Shown: piece by piece, positions 49,101 to 61,100 of the stretch
How positions within the stretch are numbered: the stretch's first letter is position 1
Layout of the letters: every line of letters starts with the position of its first letter
Assembly (NCBI GenBank): GCA_036873755.1
Contig: JAVTVY010019005.1
Location: forward strand, 1-64,000
Direction of reading: 5' to 3'
DNA from: Hanleya hanleyi
Lineage: Eukaryota; Mollusca; Polyplacophora; Lepidopleurida; Hanleyidae
Length of the DNA: 64,000 nt
Program-made: the position numbers and the translations under genes
The notes under the pieces: generated by a model
The model's input: the letters and a program-made list of their open reading frames with translations, nothing else
Databases searched by the model: none
Told to the model about the DNA's origin: nothing

Positions 49101-52100
49101 GAATAGCTATTGTTCTAACATGCTTGATCACAGATCATTGAATTGTTCAGCTGGTCAGTCCCAAAGGGTCGGTCTTGATGACAAATCAAAAAAAAAAAAT
49201 AGATTTCTCCTTTGCTCAATGAAAAATATGTCATCGGACTAGGACTCCGGTTTTTTTGATACACCCTGTATATCGGGTAATAATTTCAAGATATAAGAAT
49301 TTTGAAAACTCCGACAAGAGCCAATTTATTTCGCGACGTACGTCCGAAGACAATAAACACATGGCAGATGGAAAAACAGACCATGTGAAGTCTACAAATT
49401 TGCCCAAACAAAATTTTGACAAGACAGAAATGTGAAAGAAAACCTATCCCCAAAATATTAATTTAATCACCATCGAACCATTGACAAAAATGACATAGGT
49501 GAGACAACATACGGCGAGGAAGTATTCCTTCGTCTGACATTTAATACGAGGATTATTCGAAGTAGACGGCATATCCGGCAGCAACGCTAAAAGCGCATCC
49601 AAATTATCCGAAAAACCATCATTGACGTATGTTCCTAACTTTACACTGAAGAAAAAGGAATCACAGATGAACTCGACGATACCGGTGTAGGAAAAACGTC
49701 GAGTCGAAGTACGAGAACGGCATACCGGAGAACGGGAGGGCCGAAAAACAGAACTAGAATTCCCGGTCTAATTCTCACCGATTTCGTAAGCAGTATGCAC
49801 TATTTTAATAAGCAATAATCGTCGACAGATTGGATATTTAACGATGGAAATTGATTGAAATATCAAACATTTATAAACAATGTTTCTATCTGTTACCAAA
49901 TCAACCTGTCTCAATCCACCATTATACCAGTTTGACCTCATACCTGATAATAGTCTAGTTGAGAATATTTGATGAGATGAAAATAATGGTTTGTCTTTTA
50001 GATCATCACTTGTGACCATCCTCGTCAATGTGAATACTTTCAGTATATTTCCAATACAAATTAAACATTTATAAACGATGTTTCTATTTGTTACCCCAAC
50101 TCAATCCTAAAATTGAAGTCCCGTAACATGTCATTTCGCTATTATAGAATCGCTGATTCATCGATAAACGAAACCGCAAGAGCAATTTTGACACTCAATG
50201 GTAGGTCTGAATAACCCACCATAAAACGAGAAACGGATTTAGAACTGCGTTCAGACAAGACACGTTTATTCTGTTTAGGTAACGGAGTGTGAAAAAAACA
50301 AAAAAACAAAGGAGAGGTCGAGCATGATATGCGAACCCACTGCATTTCATTGTCCGACGAGAACAATGGATTGCTAAGGCACGACAGGTTAGAGAAGTCT
50401 TTGTCGAGTAGACAAAGGAACCGGTTTGACTGCATACATAGCCAAACCTAGACATGTAGGCTGTCTAACTAGACGTAGAACCGTCCCGCTAGTTAGCCAC
50501 ATATATGCAACTCAGTGCATGTATCCACGACTGAGTTGCACATCCTTATACCGAAAGACATCAGTAGCGTCATTTTCTTCGTGGCCAAACATGACAAAAT
50601 GTACAATTGACTATGGCATTTAACGGGCTGTAAACATGTCAAATATACTTCTCTCCCCCGACACAAAGTATCTGGCTCATTCCTGCAGCGCAAGTGCACG
50701 TAAATAGCACCAAATCAAGTCACTACCTTCCTATCACGTTGAAATTTGAAAATGGCAGACTAAGTCCGAGAAACACAGCAGTGCGCATGCACGGCTAATA
50801 ACACGAACACTTTACGATATGTCGTAAAGAGGAAAGCGTCGTTAGCTAGTGGGCGGGGCCTAACGCACGTGGTCAAACTCCATCTCTGTTACCCCAGCAG
50901 CTGATGACGCCTTATTTACGACATATCGTAAAGTGTTCGTGTTATTAGCGGTGCATGCGCACTGCTGTGTTTCCTGGACTTAGTCTGCCATTTTCAAATT
51001 TCAACGTGATAGGAAGGTAGTGACTTGTTCTTCACATGCACTGCGCTTTGCAGATGGCCAGGCTACGTGATAGACATGTATTTGACATGTTTGGCTGGAT
51101 CATGCCATGGTGAGCCAGCACATTTTGTCATGTTTGGCTGTCTTTCGGCTGGGTGGTGCACTGGTGTATCTGTATCAGCTTTACCATAGTATATTTATAG
51201 AGGCGGGCGAGTTCTGAATACTAAGACAATGGGAAACATTTATATAATTGCAACGTAACTTCGATAGCATTCAGGTCAATTACAAGCAATTCCCAACAGA
51301 CGTCTGTCGACTTCCGAAAGAAACGGGTCGCCAGACGCCTGCAAAGGTAAGCCCGACTAGCCTGGGCGAAATTCCCCCACGCTAACGGGTCTCTAATATA
51401 CACTCGGCGACCTTCGCCGATAACACAACTCTTTACAAGAAAACCAAACCGTGTGGGCGTCCAAACTGGACCACCATTTCACACACGAATTACATGCATT
51501 AGATATCGGAATCTCAGACATAACTAATGAAAGAATTTCCGACAATAATGAAAGAATTTCCGACAAGAAATAACACAAGTCAAAACCGATAAGGATACTG
51601 AGGGTCGTTACAACAACAACCCAGGTTGTATAAACACTTCCTTCCTGATGTGTACTGGTCGAGGTACAACAGAGAATAGAGGGCGAGTATGGCTGCTGCA
51701 GAGTCTATATAGTAATCCTGCTGGGATGGGATGGGAGAGCTCTCCTAGGGGCGGACAACTCTCCGCTAGGGGAGCTAACTTTTAGTTTTAACTTCCGTTT
51801 TCTACGTTGTATCATCTTCCTGACGGAGATTAATGGCATAGAATTGAAACAGGTTTAAGATTTGGGAATCAAATTGTGTACTTACAAAGCTTCCACCCAG
51901 TTTGAAGGTGGCATTCTGTGGTTTCACGCTGTACGCTGGTAAACGGGGGCGAATACAAATAGAGTGATTATGAGTCTGAAATAGAATAAATGTGGTAATG
52001 AATGTGTTATTAAAAGTACATGTACATGAATATACAACATCTCTAGTTTCACCAATATACAAGGAATTAAATCACAAATGAACCAGTCTCTGGTCTGAGC

Positions 52101-55100
52101 AACATACAGCCAGGTTTTATGTTAATGTATTTCTATTATATATGATATTTTTTGTATTAAAAACACATATTTGAAAAGGCTGCGGTATTGCCTGGGAATC
52201 AACCTATAACCTATGTTAGGCCTTAGTCTGCAACTGTATAGTAGGTTTCCTTGTGTCGTATAAGCTTGTGGTGGACTTCTTTTGAGTGATGAATTCTCAG
52301 TATGGTATCTGTATCGTTTTCCTACCATAGTTTCAATGACAATAGTGAGTTCTTTCTTGTCTCCGTTCGTGAGTGCCACATAACTACCACCACTGCTTAA
52401 CTTGCCCACTCCAGCCCCGTGAAGGAGGTATGTCCAGCCAGGTTTGGTGAAATAGGTAGTGTGTGCTACAACATTAAAACAAATATGTTTATATATATGC
52501 CCGAGGGCTGAAAAACACCAGTAGATCCATCACATTCATTGAAATTCTTACAGGAAATGCACAGATAATCTTTTTGCATTTATCAAATCATCTGAAACTA
52601 TTTCAAACTCACCAGACATCCATATAGTGGATTCCACAATATAGTTTCCACTCCAGGGTTCTACTGCTGTCATAAGACCATTTCGGTAAAAAGGAAGACC
52701 GTCGTAGTAAGAGGCGATCAAGTTCCAGGAAATAGTCCTGTTCAACAGAGAAAAACAGAAGAGTTCACTCAATTCCATAATAATTCAATCAGTACTATTT
52801 ACATTCTATCACTATATTTACATGCAGTGTATTTACATTCAATCGCTTTTTTTACATTCACTCACTATATTTATATTCTACCAGTATATTTACATTCACT
52901 CACTATATTTACATTCCACCACTATATTTACATTCAATCACTATATTTACATTCTACCACTATATTTACATTCACTCACTATATTTACATTCTATCACTA
53001 TATTTACATTCAATCAATATATTTACATTCTATCACTGTATTTACATTCTATCACTATATTTACATTCACATTCAATCAATATATTTACATTTTATCACT
53101 ATATTTACATCCAATCACTATATTTGCATTCTATCCCTATATTTACATTCAATCAACATTTACATTCCCTTACTATAATTACATTCTATCACTATATTTA
53201 CATTCACTTGCTATATTTACATTCAATCAATATATTTACATTTTATCACTATATTTACATCCAATCACTATATTTACATATATTTACATCCAATCACTAT
53301 ATTTATTTTCAATCAATTATTAAATTCACATTCAATCACTATATTTACATCACTATATTTTCATATTTACATTCAATCACCGTTAACATTCAATCCCACA
53401 TGTATATTTACATTCAATCTCTCTGACGATATCTCTTCAGAAATGAAATATACATACAGATCATAGTCTCAGAAATTCTGTAAGTGTACCATTTCATGAA
53501 CATTCACTATGGTTAATAGAAACATAGTCATGATCTTTGAAGTGTGACAGGCTAACATTAAAAAAGAGATACCGAGTTAAGTGTAAACCTAATTGTTCTT
53601 ATCAATTTTGACCACATGATCTAACTTGGTTCATGAACAGATGTGTATATGGTGTAAATTTGGTAAACATAGTAGTTCCCATCATTCAAGAGATATCAAG
53701 TTTACAGCAACGGACAGAAGAAAAGCTATTTTGATCTGGTGCTAGTGACAAGGTCTGGATAAAAAGATTGATTAAGAAATACCATCTTTATAATAATAGC
53801 AGACCAGGAATTTTTTCTAGGCCAATTTTAAAATATGAAATATTGAGTTTTGGAGAAAATTTTAATTGAGTTTTGGCTAAAAAATTGAGTTTCGTGATTT
53901 TCGGAGACACTTTTTTTTGCCAATTTACTTGTGTACTTTTCAGACTTGAAAATTCAATTTCATCACTTTTCAAAAGAAAAAGGGAGAAAATCAATATTTA
54001 AAATCAGTTTACGAAGGATTTTGGGCTTGAAAACCAGCAGATAGATGAATTAACAATTCTGACAACAATATCATCTGGCTAAAAGTAGCAAAGGGGAAGA
54101 AATGTCAAAATACCACTCACGCAGTCATCATGCCATTGACGTAATTCTGGTTCAGAATCTGAAAAGAAATGTTACATAGATCACAGCTGAACTATAGCTA
54201 CAGGTATTACAAATGAAATCCATGAGGACTGTTATGAGATGGAATTTTGTATGTATGAGGTGTGAATGATAGCCAAATGAGCCAATTGTAAATTACAATT
54301 TTACAAGTGATGTCTTTTGTTTGTAAATGTCTTTTTTAACTTTGAGACAATCTTCAAATTTGTTCAGTTTTGCATGCCATTTACTCCGAAATTCACAACA
54401 AGGCTTAATTTCTGATTTTTGTGGTTTAGGCATCTACAGCGTTTAGGGTTTTAGCCGATACATTTGCCTCGCTTCGCTAAAATCAATCATTGATCAGTAA
54501 CCCTGGCATTAACGGGACTGACTAGTTCTTTCATTGATATATTCTGATCTACTAAGGAAAGTCTAATGTTAAATATTGAAGCTGCATAATAAAAATGCAG
54601 TGAGTCTGGAGTGATTGAGTGAATAGAATTTAATGTCGCTTTCAACAGTATTTCAGCTATATCATGACGAACCAACTAAGCACCACACAGTCCAGTTGTG
54701 TTCCTGCTACTTCAAAGAAGAAATCTTTGAAGCAGCATGGAACCAGACACCGTCCATCCACCCTACAAAACACTGAGGACAGCACACAAGACACAGACAG
54801 GACGTTTACATGGTGCAATAAAGACATGTGATATTACAGTGCTAGACATCACATTATCAAATTCCTGTTGCTTCTCAGCAAAATGCATTGAAGCAAAAGG
54901 AACCTGAACCCACCCAACCACCCACGAGTGAGTTAGTGAATAGAATTTAACATCGCTTACAACAATATTTCAGCTATATCTCGATGAACCAAGTAAGTAC
55001 CATCCAGCTAAGTTGCATTCCTGCTACTTCAAAGAAGAAATCTTTGAAGCAGCATGGAACCGACACCCTCCATCCACCCTATAAAATACTGAGGACAGCA

Positions 55101-58100
55101 CGAAAGACACAGACAGGACGCTTACATTGTGCAATAAAGACAAGTGATATTACAGTGCTAGACATCACATTATCAAGTTCCTGTTGCTTCTCAACAAAAT
55201 GCATTGAAGCAACAGGAACCGTTGCCCACCAACCACCCGCTACTTCAGTCTGGAGGGTTCAGTATCCTTAATAAAGAAAAACAGTGACAGTAGTTCCACC
55301 TACCCTTGCCCAGCATCCCCCACCAGTATTGTCATTAAATGTGCTATAATCCTCAGATGCCCACAGCTGTTTTCCCGTCTTTATGGCAGCTGGGTTGGAT
55401 AATGTGCCTGGGTAATGGACGCTAACGACATGAAGGAGAAAATATAACGTTCATGACCTTTTGACATGACATCTGTATATGAAGAGGGACCATCTCACTT
55501 TGATTTGCAGGGGTTTTATTAGAAATGTGAAGTGCTTATTTCGAGGCTTGCAAGCTCCTTTTCATGAAGTCTGTACAAAATACTGGCATAATTATGTTTA
55601 TTGAACACATATTTTTTGAACTCATATTCACTGTAATGTTCAATTTCTAGAGATTTCTAAAGGTAAATTTACACAATACACATAATCAACTCCAATACTA
55701 AGATAAAATTGAGATGAAATCTTTAAGTAGTCCCGAGTCTGGAAAAATTTAGCTCAAATTCTTATAACACCTAATTCTTGTCTGCAGACTTTAAACAACA
55801 GGGAGATGAGGAATTTTTCATTACAGGTGAAATGCAAACGTTTTTAGATTCTCAATTTTAAATTCTGATTTGCAAACCGTCGTCGCTTATCTTTCCTTGA
55901 TTGTGAAGTCACGTCAGACCAGTCTCCCAGAGACTGAATTTTACAAGTACTGACGTCCACCAAGTGGTCTGATGTGACATCAAAAATCAAACAAGGGCAG
56001 ACAAGCGATACAGATTTCGTTTCTGAACTGGACCAGGCTTCAGATACCAACTTTGGGGACTTTTCTAAAGCTTCTAGGAGACCAAATACTTCAAATGAAA
56101 CCAAAGAAACTAGATAGGATGATAGTTCCATCATTAACTAACCCATTAAGAATATCAAAAAGAAAACAGGAAAACCTTTGCATTCCATCTTTAATGGGGT
56201 AAAGGTTTTAGAGGTGACATGGGATAGTACTGGTATCACCATGCACTTACCCTATAGACTCAACTGCCCCAGCCAGTGCTTTATCTTTAAGAATATCATC
56301 AGCAATTCCCCAGCCACCATCTGCCGCCACAACCCGCACGTGCTGCAGCTGTTCTTGGTCTAACATTTTTCGCAAGGTCTGAAAGCATAAAGTTATAGTA
56401 TGTTGTAGTTGCTTGATTAGTCTTTAGGCTGAAGTACTCACCCAATGAATCCAATGTTTGCTGTGAGCTAGCTCTTGGTCATTTAAGATATCCAGAGTTA
56501 TCTCCCATCCTCCATCAGCTACCACTATTTGCACATGCCTCAAGTTCTCATCATCTAGAACTTTTCTTAACATCTGAAAACAATGTCTGAACTGTACACA
56601 GTCACTATACTACAATGTGATTTTAACACCAATGTTTTCCATCTGCAGATAGTTAAAGGTGCATGGAATTCAACTGGTCACTCTTGAATATTTTGGTAAC
56701 CATTGAAGTTAGAAAGACAGCATTTCCCAAACTGTAAATTTTGTTTTAGTCCATCTCTGCATGCCTGTGGAGATATACAGCCAAAGTTTGCAGTTAAATA
56801 TCATGGATGTGTTTGGAGGAAAAAAGTGACAGGACCCACTTTTTCATCACAGGTCTCTGCGCTGTCCATCTGCAATTATTAATATGAAAAAAAAGAAAGA
56901 GGAAGAAGTTGTCTAGTTCCATTGTGGCACATAATTATAGTAAACCAATTTTTGTATTTTACTTCCAAATTTCAAGGTAATTCATACAAAATATAAATCA
57001 ATCACCAATACCTCTGATGCATATTATTCCTTCAGTCTGTTTGCTAGAACTTGAGCAAGTCCAAGTGCTTTAGTCTCCAGAAAGAATATCTTAAGCATTG
57101 GTGATTTCCACAGAAATTTGTGAATAATAATACTCATGAAAACCCGAGGGGTTCAAGTCCCCCGACGTTGAAACAATTGATTTGACTTGGAACCGTAACT
57201 ATCAGTAGCCAGCATGCGGAGCAATCCCAAGTAAGATCCAGTGGCAAGGTACCCACAATTACTGAATTTGTCCTAATCCGGTCAGGATTTCAGAAGATAT
57301 CGTATGAAAACAAAATTTTAACTTGGCCCGCAGGTGGTGCCACCTATAGGCGGGTCAGCGTGAAAAACAATCCCAAGTGAAATCTTGCGGCCAAGCACCC
57401 ACATACAAAATTTAAAAAGAATCCCTTCAGTTTTTCTAAAGTTATTGCCTGGAAACAAAATTTTAACTTAGACCCAGTTGGCGCCACCTGCAAGCAGATC
57501 AGCGTGAAAAACAATCCCAAGCGAGATCTTGAGGCAAATTTGAGAAGAATCCGTTCAGTTTTTCAGGAGTTATTGTCCGGAAACTTAGGTCGGACGGACG
57601 CAAAATTTTAATTTGGCCCCCCAGGTGGCGCCACCTATAGGCGAATCGGCATGAAAAACCATCCCAAGTGACATCTTGGGGCAAGGTACCCACATACCAA
57701 ATTTGAAAAGAATCCATTCAGTTTTTCCAAAGTTATTGTCCGGAAACAAAATTTTAACTTGGCTCCCAGGTGGCGCCACCTATAGGCGGATCGGTGCGAA
57801 AAACAATCCCAAGCGAGATCTTGAGATTAGGTACCCATACACCAAATTTAAAAATAGCCCATTGGGCTTCAATACCCCTCGGCTATCAGTTATTGTCTAC
57901 ACCCAGCAATCATGCAATGTATAATATCATCAGTGTATTTTTAGAACTAGATTAACAAAAATCTGATCTAGTAGGGTCGACTGTAGTTCAGGTTTTACCA
58001 AGGCCCGAGGTTCTAGTAGAGCATGACCGAATTCTTAGCTCTAAATATACTCTTCTAAAAAGCTTATAATCAAATCAAGTACTTTTATCTTGGAAATATA

Positions 58101-61100
58101 GATCAAGGTCAGTCATCTCCCAAAAATTTCAAGTCAATTCTAACTTGATTGCATCGGGAACATGGATTCGGAGATCTTAGACTTAACATATAGAATTTGA
58201 CCTTTTAAAAATAGGTCAAGGTCAGTGATATTCTTCAATAGACTTCAGGTCCAGCCATAAGTGGTATAAATTTGGGCAATGTAGATATAATCTTTCATGA
58301 AATAGAATCTGACCCGGATAAAATAGGTCAAGGTCAGTCATCTTCAGCACACCTTTGGAGCATCACCAGATGTACACATATTATTAATTTGAAAAGCCTA
58401 GCTATATTCTTCATGTTATATCGTAATATACAGTATATGACCTTGAAAAAATACGTCAAAGTCAGTCAACTGGGATAGGCTTCTAGTCAATCACCAGTTG
58501 CATAAGCAATATGAATTTGGGAGTCCCCAGCAAATACTAAAATTTGACCTTGATAAATAGGTCAAGGTCAGTCATCTTCAGTACATGTCTGGACCTTTGC
58601 CAGATGTATACATATAGTATTAATTTGGAAAGCCTAGATATATTTCTTCATGACAGACCATAATAAACCCTTGAAAAAATAGGTCAAGGTCAGTCAACTG
58701 AGATAGGCTTCTAGTCAATCACCAGTTGCATAAGTAATATGAATTTGGAGACCCCAGTTTCCATCCTTCATAAAATAAAGCAAATATTAAATTTGACCTT
58801 GATAAATACGCCAAGGTCAGTCATCTTCAGTACACCTCTGGACCTTCGCCAGATGTATACATAATATTAATTTGGGAAGCCCAGATATATTTCTTTATGT
58901 TAGACCATAAAAAAACAGTATATGACCTTGAAAAAAATAGGTCAAGGTCAGTCAACTTGGATGGACTTCTAGTCAATCACCAGTTACATAAGTAATATGA
59001 ATTTGGAGGGCATAGCTTCAATCCTTCAAAAAACATGGCAAATACTATAATTTGACCTTGATAAAATAGGTCAAGGTCAGTAATCTTCAGTACACCTCTG
59101 GACCTTTGCCAGATGTATGCATAGCATTAATTTGGAAAGTCTAGCTTTATTTCTTCATGTTATATCATAATAAACAGTAAATGACCTATAAAAAATAGGT
59201 CAAGGTCAGTCAACTGGAATAAGCTTCTAGTCAATCACGAGTTGCATATATAATATGAATTTGGAGACCCCAGCTTTAATTCTTCCAAAAATAAAGCAAA
59301 TACTAGAATTTGACCTTGATAAAATAGGTCAAGGTCAGTCATTTTTAATAGGCTTCTGACCCTTCACCCAATACATATGTGGTATGAATTCACAATGCCT
59401 GGCTATAATTCTTCTTGAGATATCGTGTTCACAAGAAAGATGGACAGACAGACAGACGGACAGACGACGCTGACGACGACAATACGAGGGGTAAAAAGAA
59501 TCCATTCAGTTTTTTAAAAGTTATTGTCCGGAAACAAAATTTTAACTTGGCCCCCAGGTGGCGCCACCTGTATGCGGATCGGCGTGAAAACCAATCCCAA
59601 GCAAGATGTTCAGGTGAGGTACCCACATACTAAATTGGAAAAGAATCCGTTCAGTTTTCCAGAAGTTATTGTCCGGAAACTAAGTTGGACGGACGGACGT
59701 CGGGGGACAAAAATTAGTCCACTGAGATGTTGTGCAAGTTTCACAGCTGTAAGAATCAGTGCCGATATATTTGGGAATATGCTGCAGATCAGGTTTAAAG
59801 CAACAAAAATATATCAGTATTTTCATTATTTTGGGATAACATTATCCTAGGACAGCACAGATTCTATTGCTGAAAATTGATCAAGTCCCATGCAAACCAG
59901 CGACCCCCAGAGTAAGGAGCCTATAATCGCCAGCACCATATGTCGGCGATCTAAATCACTCGGCCAATGGGCCTCCCACACAAATAGAAGGTAGCAGACC
60001 TTATGTCCTAGGCACCATATATCATCTAGTTTTTTCACCCTGTGTCATTTAGGCCATTGTCACTTAAATGGTTGTTTAGCATGACCAGCCCTCATCTATA
60101 TTTTGAGGGCAAATAATTAAAATAGATGAGAGATTTACATTTTCATGAATAACACTTACTCATTTTCTTCATATTCGTATACAATTGGTTTGCAATTTCA
60201 TAATTAATAATAAAAAATTATAGCATCTAGCATGTGCATTTAAAAAAACCAAGGTCGTGCTAAACTACCAATCAAGTGACAATGGCCTTATATAGAGATA
60301 TGCAGAGAGGAAACATTTGTGGAAATAAAAAAGGCAGACAGACATACATCGCCTATGCCACACCACAAGCATGACACGCTTAAAGTGTAACCGTGGCACT
60401 TGTGTAAGTTTATGCCATATTCAAGTCAACAATGAGAATAACAAAACATAGTGAAGTTTTACCCTAAAATTTCACTCATATTCTATCTCGGAGGATTCAA
60501 AGGCAGATTTCTGTAGTGGAAGAGAAATTTGCGCTGCCTCTTTTAACGCCAGAGATGACGTTAACGATGTCATACTTCGAGCGTCCTGCACCATCTGCGG
60601 GACATCATGGCAATGCACAGAATGGAACAGTTTTGTAACAATGTTGCATTGTTACGGGGTTTATTGTTCGATAATAACGTCACAAGTTCCGACATGCTTG
60701 TGGCGCTGTGCACTATAATAACATTAGTAACAGTGAAATTGTTAAAAATTAAAGTCGTAAAATAAGAGAAAAAAGGAATAAATTCTATAATTTGGAAGAT
60801 TATCTTGGATATGGCGTAAACTTGCAAAAGTACCACAGTTACACTTTAAGGCCATCACAAGAGGAGGGGTAAAAAATGACAGAAAATTAGAAATTAAGCC
60901 TTCATGGGCCATGACTATAGATGAACTTACCTTGATATAGGTTATATTATACTTCCGTTCATTCCAGATCTAGAAAGAGAAGAATTATAAACTGGAACTT
61001 GCAGTCATGTAAGATGCAGAATTTTCCTACCTGGAAAATGTAATGAAGAATGATAAATTCTGTAATAATTCAATCCGACAAAGTGAAATTTCCCATCATA

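Larger units (their letters stand above)
44637..49579. repeat. 4-kb tandem duplication, copy 2
   Basis: It is nearly identical to copy 1 apart from small indels and one inserted element at 48372-49268. Copy 2 starts about 15 bp after copy 1 ends. Confidence 0.9.
40154..51874. mobile_element. 11.7-kb composite block bounded by 41-bp perfect inverted repeats
   Basis: The first and last 41 bp (40154-40194 and 51834-51874; ATTTGATTCCCAAATCTTAA...) are exact inverse complements. Inside are a 4-kb tandem duplication, two remnants of a tyrosine recombinase, a Tc1/mariner derivative and a 113-bp-arm hairpin. I found no matching target duplication. It may be one DIRS-like element, or several insertions between two copies of one repeat. 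The right end is 11 bp from a GALC splice donor. Confidence 0.5.

Noticed and set aside
52822..53426. Open frames of 118 and 199 codons ([14 protein letters not shown])
   Set aside because: They are by-products of the TATATTTACATTCAATCAC minisatellite inside a GALC intron, on the opposite strand to the gene.
58085..59340. AGGTCAAGGTCA read as a DR0 retinoid element
   Set aside because: The conserved unit is better described as the extended half-site TCAAGGTCA; DR0 is not the usual RAR/RXR spacing.
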